In this document: in pieces, positions 1-24,200 of the stretch
How the letters are laid out: the number at the start of each line of letters is the position of its first letter
Position numbering within the stretch: position 1 is the first letter of the stretch
Source: Trichoplax adhaerens
Taxonomy: Eukaryota > Placozoa > Uniplacotomia > Trichoplacea > Trichoplacidae
Length of the DNA: 64,000 bases
NCBI RefSeq assembly: GCF_000150275.1
Contig: NW_002060956.1
Coordinates: forward strand, 186,001 to 250,000
Reading direction: 5' to 3'
Notes under the pieces: generated by a model
Database searches by the model: none
The model's input: the letters and a program-made list of their open reading frames with translations, nothing else
Told to the model about the DNA's origin: nothing
Translations under genes and position numbers: made by a program

Positions 1-28
1 AAAGAACCCAGTATTCCTGCTTTTATAG

Positions 29-9894
<9,866 letters not shown>

Positions 9895-10146
9895 AAGTGA
9901 AGAAAATATCTTTGCTTATTGATCAAAAGTTATGATTTACCCCTAATAATTATTTATAATTTTAGCAAGGATGAGAGAATTAAACTGGGTAAGATTTTGT
10001 GACTAAATGTGTACAATTTTTACTTTAACATGAACTTAGCCCATATTTTAGCTAATGCTAACTCTTGACCCAATTATTATCATCATCGTATGTAATATGA
10101 TATGCATTTTAGTTCAACGAATGTGTATGATACTTTTTAAGTAGGT

Positions 10147-10152
10147 AATAAA
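10147..10152 (+). terminator. Candidate polyadenylation signal of the CHD gene
   Basis: First AATAAA hexamer downstream of the CHD stop codon, about 250 nt after it. In such AT-rich sequence the hexamer is common by chance, so this is only the most likely site by position. Confidence 0.35.
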
Positions 10153-11487
10153 ATATTAATCGTTTTAGCTAGTTTGTAATGTTCAAATAGCGACTAATTT
10201 ATTAATTCGTACAAAATACACTGATCAATATTCTAGAAGTATTTCATTGCTATTAGTTTCTTTTTGTATTGGTGTCTCATTTTGGATATGCTAACTCGAA
10301 ATTACGTAGATGATACTGTTAGCGTTTATTGTACAAACATACTGTATTTACGGTTTCTAACGTTGAATGAAACAAATTGTGCAGCAACCGATACCTATTT
10401 GATTTGCAGTTCGAAAAAGCGCCTTATTGTGCGATTTGTGTACCCTGTGGTACCGTAAGTGAGGGAATATCCCTCAATTAAAATTGTTTAATCTTCGACA
10501 TTGGAATCTATTATTATTATTATTATTACTAGTCTGCTTATAATTATGTAACAGTTGTGTAGCATTCGCAATTTGCAAACTGAAATGAAATCGACGTATT
10601 GGACAAAAACATGAAAACTGTTGATATAAATATTATGCCGTTATTGTGTCAAGTTGCTTGATGTAATTATTCTTAGTATCTAATTTATTGGCTTATGAAT
10701 GAAAGAAACCTTTGACTTTAATAAATAATCATAATAATAATAATTATAATGGTTAGTGTTTTAAAATTTATTCGTTATTTCATTTGGAAGTTGAGTGATA
10801 TTTTGTATTTAAAGTGGGTCTGGCGTGCTAAAGTAGCACTTGACGCAATATTCGATTCAGGAAATATCATTCTTAGTAAAGGTATCATCATAGCTTCATC
10901 ATATACATATCAATAAAACTTAATTCAAAATCGTCCTTCGATTACGATTTTTTACTCCTAAAAGTAAAATGCGGCTAATTCAAGTATTAATTATCAGATT
11001 AATGCCACAAATTATTATTTAATATTTTAAAATATGTATACGGTCATTCACATGATGCTACCTAGAATAGCAAATGTTACCAGCGTATTACAGTAAAAAC
11101 TAATGAAGTTAAGGATTTGCATTCGCATATTTTTAACAAAGGCTAACGTGTTAGGATAGCTTTCACAGAAGAAATGGTGAATATTCTTGAAGTTTATTGT
11201 AGCACTTTATTTTAAAAACACTCCATGTCTACTCCAAGATAGTATAGTATAATGCAAGTATATTAATAAATAAATGACATAAAAAGTGCAATCAAAATTT
11301 TACGTTTTATTTGTCCTTTAGTCCTATTTCATCTTACACAATATTAACATATTTGTCAATAGAGATAAAATAATTACAAAATCTATTCCAGATTTAGCTA
11401 GTTCTAAAAGGTCAAATATAAATACAAAAGGGTAAAGAAAATCTACTGAAAATAACTGTGATTCCAATGTAGGAATTTCAATTAAAT

Positions 11488-11493
11488 TTTTAT
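11488..11493 (-). terminator. Candidate polyadenylation signal of FoxC
   Basis: TTTATT on the + strand (AATAAA on the transcribed strand), about 450 nt downstream of the FoxC stop. Chosen by position only; another copy near 11310 is an alternative. Confidence 0.25.
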
Positions 11494-11938
11494 TACTATT
11501 TATCTAAAATATCACAAACCTAATCCATAAGCCTACGGTCTTGCTTTCTTATCCAATTGCAATGTTTACGTACGATAATTTTATGATAGATACAGTATAA
11601 AATGAGCTTCCACAATAGACAAATATGAAATAATAATGTCCGATATATTATAGGCTAAATACTGCAGTAGATAAAAAAATCACTTACTAGAACAAATTAA
11701 AATCACAGTTATCACAACAATTGTATTAGAAGCGTACAGTAAATAAAGTTTTTGCTATTATAAACAGCCTTAACAACGACTACAAATATTACTATACGAA
11801 CATCAATTAAGATCTTATTCTCTTACAAGTAATATTAATTTAGATTTAGCTTACTATTATCATAGAGATATTATCGTGGAATAGTAATGGACATATTACT
11901 TTAAAATAAAATACTTTAAATTAACCTAGACCATTGTA

Positions 11939-13618
11939 TTACATTGGACCCATTCTCGAATAAATTTGAGGAGCAGATGTGCAAAGGCCACCACTGTAAC
12001 GTTGCATATCGTAGATATCACGATAACTATTAGAATGATTTTGTGTCTGATTAGTACTTGCTGTAGCAACAGCTGGTGATTGCCAATATGATGGTATAAG
12101 ATGTTGTTGTTGTTGCTGCTGCTGTTGTGATTGCTGTTGTTGTTGCGATTCATCATGCTTGGTTACAACTGGATTTGTATTATGAGCTTCGAGAAATTGG
12201 CTGGAAACAGCAGCTGGAGCAGTACAAAGTTGTCCAGGTGATACGACAGCAATACCGCTTGGATAGGATAAAGTGCCAGCTGTATAATAATGATTGCCAG
12301 TTCCACCAGGCCATTTATTGACGGGGTAATCAACAAAGGGATAATTAACAATTCTTTGCATGTTATTTTTACCACTAGCAGTATTGGGGCTTGATCTGGC
12401 TGAATTTGATGATCCCAAAGTTCCTACTGAAGCACTACCTGTTGAATTGATATCGGCAACCGAAGTATGCGGTATACTGCTATTCTCATGGCTCGATTGA
12501 TCATGGCCGTCGTTCTCAATTTTACATTTACTTGGATGATCTTTTTGATTAATTAATGATGTTAGGGTGTGATGCGATTGGTCGTGGAGTGTTGATGGTA
12601 GTGGAGACGATGACCGATTAACATCATTATTGACTGCTGTTGTTTCACCTATTTCAGCTTTAGGCAAACTTCGTGTAGAAGATGATGAAGAAGATGGTTG
12701 AACATCTAATAATTTACTATTACTATCATGATGATTCTTATCCGATACTTTACCTTTATGATCGCTTGCTAAACAATCATTTGATAATTTATTATTGACG
12801 TCTTGCTGTTGTTGCTGATGGTGGTGTTGATGATGCTGATGATGATATGATTGCTGCTGTAGTTCACTACTGCTATTGTTAGTATTGCTAGTGCTACTAC
12901 TTGAAGAATTTCTCTTGAAACGTTTACGTCGCCGTAGAAAACTTCCATTTTCAAACATATTTTCACTATCTGGATGCAATGTCCAGTAGTTGCCCTTTTT
13001 CGGTCGCTTTTCACCTTCTTCACGCGGTACCTTAACAAAGCATTCATTTAAGCTTAAATTATGCCTAATACTATTTTGCCATCCTTGCTTATTTTGTCTG
13101 TAGTAAGGAAAATGGTCCATGATAAATTGATAAATACCATTTAAGGTAATTTTGCGATCATGCTTGCTCTTAATAGCCATAGCAATTAATGCAATATAGG
13201 AATAAGCTGGTTTAACTGCATTATCTTTAGTCGTGCTAGGTGCAGCAATAGCAGTTCCAGTAGCAGGGTTAGTCATTGCTGTTGAATAGCGTTGGCTAAC
13301 AGCACCAGGAGTTGAATAAAATTGCGCTCCAGTATGACTTGACATTAAAGAAACCGAATGGTCCTTAGCAGCAACGGCAACAGGCACCGCAGCAACATTA
13401 GGATATTGATCGCCGCTAGCATGTGATGGCATCATCTGTAACGAAAGATGTGGTGGAGCAATCGTCGGATAAGGATGGCCAGCTCTATAAACTTCATAAC
13501 TACTGTAATTATTATCAGGAGCATACACGGAATGTGTAGTGCCAGGATGTGGCGTAATTAAATCGTTGGTAGGTGTTAAATTCTTTTGACCATTGGCATT
13601 ATAGGCATTCATATCCAT
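11939..13618 (-). CDS. FoxC: Forkhead transcription factor, FoxC class (single exon)
   Basis: Sequence-specific nuclear transcription factor. The 559-residue intronless frame starts [10 protein letters not shown] and ends YSRMGPM; no in-frame upstream ATG with better context was seen. The forkhead domain spans residues 136-236 (about 12911-13213). Helix 3 reads [19 protein letters not shown], followed by [17 protein letters not shown] and the basic wing LRRRKRFKR. This is the FoxC pattern ([38 protein letters not shown] in known FoxC), and vertebrate FOXC1/2 are also intronless. Low-complexity flanks: serine-rich after the domain, His/Gln-rich near 257-273, and two glutamine runs near residue 500. 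The gene is tail-to-tail with CHD and diverges from the FoxQ1-like gene across about 31 kb. In bilaterians FoxC acts in mesoderm; the role here is unknown. Confidence 0.94.
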   Translation of the reverse strand: MDMNAYNANGQKNLTPTNDLITPHPGTTHSVYAPDNNYSSYEVYRAGHPYPTIAPPHLSLQMMPSHASGDQYPNVAAVPVAVAAKDHSVSLMSSHTGAQFYSTPGAVSQRYSTAMTNPATGTAIAAPSTTKDNAVKPAYSYIALIAMAIKSKHDRKITLNGIYQFIMDHFPYYRQNKQGWQNSIRHNLSLNECFVKVPREEGEKRPKKGNYWTLHPDSENMFENGSFLRRRKRFKRNSSSSSTSNTNNSSSELQQQSYHHQHHQHHHQQQQQDVNNKLSNDCLASDHKGKVSDKNHHDSNSKLLDVQPSSSSSSTRSLPKAEIGETTAVNNDVNRSSSPLPSTLHDQSHHTLTSLINQKDHPSKCKIENDGHDQSSHENSSIPHTSVADINSTGSASVGTLGSSNSARSSPNTASGKNNMQRIVNYPFVDYPVNKWPGGTGNHYYTAGTLSYPSGIAVVSPGQLCTAPAAVSSQFLEAHNTNPVVTKHDESQQQQQSQQQQQQQQHLIPSYWQSPAVATASTNQTQNHSNSYRDIYDMQRYSGGLCTSAPQIYSRMGPM

Positions 13619-16600
13619 ACAAGCGCAAATCTTTCAATATTAATAAAAGATGGTTACTGTATAGAAACAAACGAAAAAAAAAATAAAATAAAATTAAGAC
13701 AGTAATCAGATTAAAATGAAGTGGGTAATTGCTATGTTACTATTGGGATAACTAATGGTTAGTTGATCTACTCAATATTACCGTCTGAAATCGATTCCAT
13801 CAAGAAAGCAAAAAAAGATTGTCATAATCTTAAAAACTTGTTATCAGTTTAGATGCGTAATTCTTTAAACATACTATCATTGATCAGCACGAATTGTAAT
13901 ATATCTATGCCATCAGCTAATCGAGCTAGATGAAGTGTCTGTTAATACCACTAGAATCATTGGATCATATTCAAAAGATTAGAAATACTCAGCACTTTTC
14001 ATCCATATCAATTAGCTTTTCGATGTACTTATACATATGGTATTATATGGTAATAAGTACATACTGAGATGACTGTCATAAAATTAGTTGATTTTATCAT
14101 CAATATTTAATTATCCTAAATTTCAATTTATGTACTATATGCAAAATGTTATACTATTTTCAGTACGATTAAAATATCGGCTAATTGTGGTAAAACTGCA
14201 GTAAAAATTTTAATATTCCAACGGTATATAGTCTACCTATGAGACGCTTCCGATATACTATAGTTTAATATAATATAGTAGCTTTCTATAATCATTATTT
14301 AATCATCAGAATTTAGGTCAGTATGATCTATCTACGGTACATTTTCAATAAAATTTAGTGTAATAGCCTTCTAGAACAGTTAATGTTGAGAAAACGCTCA
14401 ATTGCAGTTTAATTTCAAATTTTTAACACTGTATATTCCATTTATAATAACTCTTCTACTGACTCTAAAAAGATAAAAGATAATTAATTTACAGTAAAGA
14501 TAGCCAGGAATTTCTGTCAATTACTACAGTAATCATCTTGTTTAGTAGTGGAACTATTAATCCACTATGACTTTCACCTTGAAAGCGAATTACTGAATAT
14601 CATGACTCATCTATTCTTCTTCACTCTTAATGTTACTATTAAATTTTGAATTGAAAAAACTTAATTATTCAGTATTTCGGTATCGACTAACGTACTCAAT
14701 TGTTAAGGTTACAACGCTACTATTTTATAAATGTACTCGGTAAATGAGCTTAAAGGGATCATTTTCAGTTTTGCAGGCATAGTAATCATAATTAATTAGT
14801 CAATTAGAGTAGCCTTTGATCGTATATTAAATGAACAATGCTACTAATTGTTAAAAAACATGTCGATAAAAATTAGCTATTTAATTTAAACTTTTCTAAT
14901 TGTATATACAAATTATCGCAATATCTACCGTAAATCAAAACAGTTGTCGCTCACATTTAGACATGATTAAATTCACCAGCCACTTGGAAGGGACTAGAAT
15001 ATAAATTCATTTTTTTTCGCTCTACTTTTTCCAACTGTAACGCATTTTTAGGCGCAAATTTCCACTTTTACCGTCAACCAAGTAACGTACAATAACTCAG
15101 CGATCACTAGAAGTAACAATTTGAACTTTGATATGACGATGTACTACGGTATGACCAATATATTTGGTAAATAATTATTTCAATCTCACGTTATAGAGCT
15201 AGCGGCAGAAAATTAAAGTGACTCTTGAAAAATTAAATACAATGATACCTAGCTTAAGTAATGCTAGGATTATTATTAACAATTAATTATCACTACTATC
15301 GGGATTTCAACGTGACTACAATAAAGTTTATGTTAAGACCTTCCTGTAGGTGTATTCTACGAAGTCCTATAACTTCTACATCATCAAGTTATAAATAAAC
15401 TTCTAGGTACACAATTTATTGGCTACCTATTAGCAAATTGTCTTGAATGAAATAAAGAATTTAATTATAAAGTAGACAATTGAATATATTTGCAATTATC
15501 ATCAATATTGATTGTCTTGATTAATCGATTTGGTATTGCAGCAATATTGAAAATAAAAATGGTCAATAATTTCAATAATAATAATAATTGTCAATATGAG
15601 TGAATATTATCAACTTATTAAGTTATTTTACTGGAGATTATCGTTGATATACAATTGTTATTCTGTAGCAAAAGATATACCTGAATTACATGTATAAGGA
15701 GAAAAAATAAAACATGCTTTTTTGAGTAGAATAAAAACATTCTCAATTCAACGTTGTTATAATGTCAATGTTGTTGGATACCGTATAATTAATATTTTGA
15801 ATCATACTTACATTCAATGAGAACAATTACAAGAGATGAAACGATTTGATGGCTTTCAAGATAGAGAATATTCAACTTCAGCCGTATATGTTATCGAATA
15901 AGTGAAGTGATCCAAGCTATAGCGATCGTTGAAATAGACTTTTATTAATAGACGGTGATTTAATAATCTACAGCGATGTCACAAACTGGCTAGATTATTG
16001 ACTGAAAAAATCAATTTGATTTTTAAATATATGACTATATACGACTTTAATTTTTAACTTAATATTGGCCTGTAGAAGCAGGTGGTAAAATTGTTTATTT
16101 TTATTACCCTTGAATGACTTCACCTCAAGCAGATATGTCAAAAATAGGATCGGACACGAAGAGATTTCGTCATCATCATCCACGGGGGGCCTAGTCTTAA
16201 AGACTTGGCGCTGACGTAAATACAGCCTAAATAAATAAAATCGGAAATCACGATTAGATGGGCAAGAGAATAAAAATGGTTACCAACAAGCATTAGATTA
16301 CAAGCCTTCCATAGATGTACCGGGAATTGATGTTAAAAGATCTTAATAACGATATCAGTCCTATACACTCATGAATCCATTGGCCATGATTTCCTATTCT
16401 ATATAAGCGGAAATTTTACGCTGATTTATATTGCTGGCTGAGAATTAGACTATTGAATATTTCTATAATCATAATTAGAACATCACTTGTTCCGTAAAAT
16501 ATTATTATAACCAATACATAGATAGTCGATAATACCGTACTAGTAGCAAAATTTTTCAAGTCTACTGTAGATTGCTATTAGAAACAGTATTTCGTTAATA

Positions 16601-17967
16601 AATTTAATACCCGATTTTATAGTATTTATATACCGCCTTCATAACCATTACTGTACCCTACTTCTATACTAGATCTAATTACTGTGATAAAAGGCTGTAG
16701 CCTATTAAATTAGGTACGGTAATGACTAATCGTCTGCTAGGCTACTGAAAAATAAAGCAAATACATAAAACGTGATGTATACATGGTGTCTGGTAACAAC
16801 TCGGCTGATCATTAGTTGTTACAGTGATGTATGTTATTGTAGTCATCACTAGCTGAAATATTCTTCATGATGATGTATAGGAACAATTTCAGGAAATAAT
16901 AACAGCATGACAGTCATAAGTTAACTGCATGATTTATTTTAACTAGTATCGTACAGACAACTTTAGACTTCCCCTCATTAAGGCATGACTCATTACCGGT
17001 ATTCAATTGAATTCTAATCACAGTACTCCTACCTTCCCGTTTTCTGATCCTTGATTAACCGCTAGTAGAATTCTATCATCTCTATCGGCTAAGAAATAGA
17101 GAAATAATTCATTATGACTACTGCAATGATTTCATTCTATGCGGACTGAATAGTAATGCTAAACGAAAGAAACTACGTGTATAGACTCAAGTTAAACTTG
17201 GATTTATGACATTATCCAATATTCAATTGATCTATGCATATTCATTTTATTACGTCATGTTAACTAAGTTTCTAATTGCTACCAGTTATATCATAATGCC
17301 ATTGATCAAATAGATACCTTTGCATCTCTATCTGCCTTAAAATGGCTAGGATCTGAAGTTCAAAATACGAGGCATCTATCCTAGTTGAAAGTAATGTATA
17401 TGCCCTCTTATGGTCAAAAGACAAATACGTAGACTTTAATCTTAAAATACTGTAAAACGCGCTTTATCCATGAGCAATTCCATTTTAATGAATCTCTCGC
17501 TTATACCTGCATAATATTGATGCCGCTGATCCATTTAGCTGAGAGTAATGGCAATCTCCCATTGTACGTAAAATATGGAAGTTTTTAGGCGTTAACTTTA
17601 AAATGAAAATCGCCTAAACTATCATTGATCCCATTTTAACAAGTAATTCTTCTGTACTTATAATATGCAGTCTTGATTGTCATAGTCTTCAAATTAAGCG
17701 TTGATGGGCTTAATAAGCAGGATATTGATCTCTAATAGTATAATCAATCCTATTGACAGATTCTAACTCAAGTTGGTATCGGCAATCATCTGAAGCATGG
17801 ACTAGTAGGTGCTGATACAATATTTAGTCGTTCATGTCTTAAGCAGTGAGCATAATTCTATCTACTTAATTTTTAACCATATTTTCTGCAAAGTGGTGTA
17901 AGTATACCATAATCATCTAGCGATATATGTGCAATAGATTTCATAACATTGAAGTCAAAATAAATGA

Positions 17968-18249
17968 CAAGGGTTGTTTTTGAGTCAGCTTTTCACCTAT
18001 TTCTGATCATGGGCGTCAATTTAATTCAGTAATGATGTAATTAATTTCTGAAAGAAATCAAATTTTGATCATATTTTCTACATCGCACTGCGAGTATATA
18101 ATATAATTAGCTAGCCATATTACGTAATTCATAGCTTTCATAAATTTTTAGTATAAAAAATTTACAAGTGTTGGACACAGTTTTCAACTAGTTGTGATTA
18201 TGGGTGTTAATTTATTTTCATAATTATGTAATGAATACTTGAAAGATAT
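17968..18249. repeat. Two-copy degenerate local duplication
   Basis: About 85 nt at 17968-18054 (containing gatcatgggcgtcaattta) recurs with many changes at 18164-18249 (gattatgggtgttaattta), roughly 195 bp downstream. No coding content. Confidence 0.6.
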
Positions 18250-21200
18250 TTGCCATTCTGCAATAAATTATTAAACTAAATCCCTGCCCCATAATATTGT
18301 ATAGGCCATATGGCTATCCATTCATACCCATCTCTGAATAGACATGTAGAGCCATTTAATTATGATCACGTCATTAATACTTATACGTACAGTAGCTGCA
18401 ATCTTTGCATCATGCTTTGGCAAACAGCCCTGCTAATTATAACAGTCTTGAAGTATTCAATGAGTCTGCATGCTAATAAATCGTAGTAATCAAGTTATGC
18501 ACTGCAGCAGCTATCGTTATGAAGTTCTAAAATCATCCAACGCAGTAGAATCAATTTTATATTCCTGATATCTAATCGAATCGTACATTATCTAACACCA
18601 TCGATATACGTCGCAAATGGGCCGATTTATCCTCATACATGATACCTAAAGAAGTACAGATATTTATTATCTTCTGTCTGAGCTAATAAATACAGTATAA
18701 GAGCTTATAAATTTTACTGTAACCGTACCTCTTATAAGTGTATTTGTAGCAAAGACTTAAAAATATTCCGACCGACTGGTTAAGGTTTAGACTATTATAC
18801 CCTTACAAAATCAACTCCTCAGTGACCTCTATAACCAATAGAACTAGAGTCTGCAATCTAATTGATGGCCTTGTCAAAAAAGATACCTACATTCATTAAA
18901 AAAGAATATTATGTACATGCTTGTTGCATAAACAGTATTTTACCATTTATCATGTACTCTAGCTGCATAAACCTGTTGAAAGCAATACTATAGCGCATAT
19001 TGATGTTATCAAAACATCAAGATTAACTTCTAAGTCTCAGCTATAAAGAACATTCATCATGCACATAAGTGATGTTTTGCTGTTTTTCATTCATAATGTG
19101 CCTAAATTAAATATTTAATTGAATTATCAAGTTTATGTCTGACTAAAATTATTTACTCTTTCAATTTATTCTATGCCGAAAGATTCTCAGATACGGCACA
19201 CATTGGTTGCCTAGTATATACGCGCACAGATAACTCCTTATAATTTTTTATTTAAATTTCTAGCAGTAAAAGTGCTAAAATGCTGTAGTTCATAATACAA
19301 CAATTAGAAAAATAAAATGATTTTACATAGTCTCGATATCCAGCAGGCATCATGATCTTTAGTAAGTTACACCCTTGTCAACATTTATAGCCCCTCCAAA
19401 ATATTTGTGAAGGCTTACTTTAATTTCGTTCTTCTACTGTAACCAATACTATCATTACTTTTTAGGCAGTTTGATATCAAGCGAGCCTGAAATTTACAAT
19501 ATGAAATACAGTCGTTGGACCTACTGCTAAAGGTCTAAAGCATGCATGATACAATTGCAAGATAATTAATTCTTCAGTTTACAGTTAATGTCATCCATAG
19601 AGATTCCTAACGGGAATATAACACGGTAATTGAATTACAGCATCAGAAATCTATTCAAAATTTTTAAATACTGTCTACCCAGGGAAAAGCTATTAGTCAT
19701 TGCGATAGTAAAAATCATTCTTTCCTAAGCTTGCCAGATATTAATGGAAATGCATAAATATCAGGTTCAAGGTTCTTTTTGATTCCGACTCGCAATATGC
19801 GTACCCGCAAACAAGTCTTATGCAATTACTTAAAAACGTAAAAAAATTGAAAAACGGAAATGTCATTACTATAAATAAAATTGTAAAGTTTCTATTTTAA
19901 TAAATAATAAATGTAGTTATCATATTATTAGAAATATCAAAATAGCTCAATCTGCAGGATATACGCCTTCATACCGTATAGGTGGCATTTATGAGAAAAT
20001 AAATACAAAATAGATATATACCCTTTACTATTAGTTGTTGATTGTATTAGGATGCAATAGCAGCAGCATTTCAAGAGAGTTTCCTGTTGCATGGGCGTAA
20101 CTCATGGGCACTGAGTAAGTAAGTTAACTCATTGCAGACGAAACAAAGTAAATTAGATCCCAATACCAGGCGTCAATAATTATAATCCTATATATATATA
20201 TAGCATAGGTCGTAATAATTTTTAGAGACAACAAACATCAACCCATAGAGAAAATCTCAATTGAAGACTGAAATATTTTTTATAATAAGTACGAAATAAC
20301 TATGAACATATTTCAGTCTTTCATAATAAATTTTGAATATTAATAGAAAAAGTAGTGATAAAAAAAAAAGAAATACCCATTTCTCCTATTCATTCCAAGG
20401 ATAAAACGATAGGCTTTCAACGATAATAAATTATGGATAGCAGTTATAATGATTAACTGTATAGCCATTAAATAGATTTATTATACTTTAATTATTTTAA
20501 AATAACATCCATTTAAATTAATGGGAAACGTATAAGAAAAAAAATATTTATGTATAGAGGCATAATCATTTAATAGCATCATTCTTCAATAAATTATTAC
20601 ATTAGATCAGAATACTACTTTGATGGCCTCATATTTTCTATATATCTAACGCGAGCATAAGTTAAAAATATGGACTAGAGTTCTTCTTTAAAATCTTTTT
20701 TGAATCTAAGACAAGTTGGAAACACAGTTTGATTCTATGCATTTGAAATATGCTTTAACAAATAGCAATAAGAGAAGTTTTTTTAGCTTTACTAAATCCA
20801 CAGGTTGCAGACTACAGTAAGTTGATAGTTATTTTTATACGATAGCGAGTTCATTTGTTACCTTATCCATAACTTGGTAGAACGCTAAAGTTTACATGAA
20901 ATTTTAGGCATTTATTGAGTAATCCTTGTACTGTATAACTAAATATATTCACTGCATCTAGAAGTCAATGCAGTTATACCATTTACAAATTAGCTTATAA
21001 TTCTATGATTTAATCTTCTTACACTTATGATAGTTATACACGCATCTGATAGAGATTTTGCCTTCCAGTTTTTATAAATATTATCTGTCAGATTGGACCG
21101 CAACAGAATACTAATTAACTTAAACTATCATTTTCTACAAGTAATCATTTAATTAGGATGAGTCAGAGAGGTTGGGCAAGTAAGGAACTATTTGAGTGGC

Positions 21201-24200
21201 CATTTTGAAATTTGCATACCTTATACCTGTCTTCTAGCTTATGTCATACATATGATAACCACGGTATATAGTCGATATCAGGAAAACTAGTAGAGGTCTT
21301 TCCATCTTTGAATCTTATTAATAGTATTGAATTGCATTACATAGAAATATAATCTTATGATAGTAACTCCGGAAAGTCTACAGTTGGAATATTTAAATAT
21401 TGCCTGGTTTAGGCGGGAAGAAATATGAGCTCTTAAGAACATGAATGAAAATATTTATTGTATGACATAACGATCGTTATGTTCCTCTGTTGTGTGCTAA
21501 TATATAGCAAATGTGATATACATTAATACGCTATGAATTACTAAACTTTTCTATTTATTATATAAATAGAGTTTAGCTCTAATGGTTCATGATCGTACTG
21601 ATAATAAATTTGTATTTGTCACAGCCATCTAGAGGATCAGGTATTAACAATGATGATACCTAATATTGTTTATAAACTCAACCCTCGCAGAAAGGCTAAT
21701 ACTGTAGCCGTTTTCCCTGACAAATTCTAGGATATATCGTACTTGGTAAACGCTTACCACCTTCAATTGAATAAAAATTATGTATTCATCGATTGCTGCA
21801 TGGTCTATATCAGCAAGGAAAATGGAATAGGCAAATTTTAAACCATCAAGATATTCGTACGCGTATATTTAAATTAGGTCGGTCTCTGTCGGGTAAGAAT
21901 AATCGAGACATTTATGTCATGTTAAAATATTTTTTATCGCTCAATTGAACATCGAGAATTAGTAGACTTAATAAATACCAGCATAATGGCCAATATTGCT
22001 TATTAATGCACTCTGTGATGGACTATCATAACAAATCGGTAGTCTTATTGCTTAACTTTTCTAATTAAGTAGGTGGTCGGGAAGGATCGCTGATTTAAAT
22101 ATATTTGCTTATCCATATTTTATCCTGAATTCTTATCCTGAATTAACAGCTCTCGCTCGGTCCTCATATAACACACCTTAACAGACAAATATTTAAATTC
22201 ATAGCGACTGGATAATCTGTAAAGCCGAACATGACTAGTTATACCTTGCAAATATTCTATCACACGCGGCTGGATGCTATGCAATTACTGTCAAATCAGC
22301 AACGTATAAAATGTTCCATAGATATAGAAAGATTACAACATCATCATTGCAGCGACATCTTAATATCGTAATAAAAGTTATTATGACATTCCAGTAAAAT
22401 TATTGTTAATGAGAAATAATCAATAATGTCTTAATAATTTTTTCCCGCATGCTTTACATAATCATGATTACTGATGTTGCTGTTGCCTTTAAAGCATTAG
22501 AATCAATATAAATATGACCTTTAGGAATAATAGATTGAGAAAGGACTTTGAAATTTAACCATGAAGAATCTATTATTATTATAAAAATAAATAAAATGAA
22601 TGCCTTTTTATTTCCGATAAATATTGATTTAATAGGTATTTTTACTGGAGCTATTTCAGGCCACTAAAACAATAAACTGGATATGAGGAAGTGTATTAGT
22701 ACTGTATATCGAAGCTTCAAATCCTGTTGGCAATTTTGAAATTTTTGTCGCATACGAGTTAAAAATGCCATTGAAGATCTTGCGATCATAATTCTATATA
22801 CTACTAAATACCATTCTTAGTATCAATCAGCACAATACTACACCGATATGACTAGAGTTTCCAGATTCAAGTTTTACAAGAAGTTTTAATTTGCTTATTT
22901 ATTAATGACTGTATTTATTGACAAATTTAGTCATCCTTTATGGAATGAAAATAAGATGCTATTATAATTCGTCAACTCTACGGTAGAATATAGTAAATAT
23001 GCTGTAAAACCTATCGATAAATGCAGCCTATGAACTTAATAATTAAGGTATATTCATTTTGTTTTCTTAGTTCTCGGTAATTTTTACCAAAGTTAATATG
23101 TAGGATTTTTATTTTTATTTCAGGAAATCACATCGCTAAAATCATCAACTCGACACGACACGCATTTCTAGTCTCAAATTTCTCGACAAATAATCTTTTC
23201 TCATCTTCTATCTATCTTTGTCAATTGAGTCGATTGCATAAAAAATTGCTTTCGAGCGGAATGAATTTATCCTTCTTCGCCCTATTCTATCCGTAATAAT
23301 TCAGTTGGTTCCACGGAAATTCCTTTCAGTGTTGAATGCGTATCTATCCTAATTCCAGTGAAATGTCCAAATAATTTAATTTCATGGAATTCTATTGAGC
23401 ACCTGCTTATTTTAATTCCTGAGAAAGTCAATCCAATAGTGGCAAATAGCAAGGCTTAAAAATACTGTAAATAAAGTATTTTGGGCTGGCTGACATGAAA
23501 TAAATCATCACTCAGCTTGTAAGATATTACACCGTAGTAAAATAATATATGATCATAATAATTTATTCAGTTCACTATACAGCAGCTTAATACTTCTTAA
23601 ATTATTTTTAAGGAGTACATTATACATATCAGCTTGGATAAAACTGGATAGAAACGACGATTTACTTTCAAGTTAGCTTTAAAAATGTCTGCTAGTCGCT
23701 AGATTAGCATTTCAATAGCAAATAAACTTATATCTTTTTCATATAATTTAGGGTAGTAAAATGCAGTACACAAAATGGCGACAACATATCGGGGTGCGGC
23801 CTAATTTAATTTTATTAGTCTTTAGTGCTGATTGGATCATTTATTTATTTTACAATCGGTCAAAATACCATTGGCATGCACCGTAAAAATCTATTAGAAA
23901 ACACTCAGATCAAATCGATAGAAAATATCCTATTACTTTCCTACCAGTAGGCTGAGCAGCTAATAAAAATAGCAACGTCATATTTGTAGTAATTATAGTA
24001 ATTCTACCTCGAAGCCTTTATTTATGCCTTTAATATTATGTACTAATAAATAAAATTTTAATTTAATCAACACATTGTTTACTTCATTGCTTTCGTCAAT
24101 AAAAAATTTATTAAACGTGACTTATTGGATTTTTGGAGACAGTAGTCCGACTGTGAAATAAACTTTGCCGTTTAGGATGAGCAATAACTAAATGGAGTAC

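Larger units (their letters stand above)
9895..11938. other. Convergent 3' intergenic region, CHD / FoxC
   Basis: About 2 kb of AT-rich DNA between the stop codons of two genes transcribed toward each other. It should contain both 3' UTRs. It holds a short ATT trinucleotide run near 10510 and several AATAAA-type hexamers on both strands. No open reading frame here resembles a known protein, and I see no RNA gene. Confidence 0.7.

Noticed and set aside
12769-13047. 92-codon minus-strand frame overlapping FoxC
   Set aside because: It is an alternative frame across the FoxC forkhead and low-complexity region; the FoxC frame explains the conservation.
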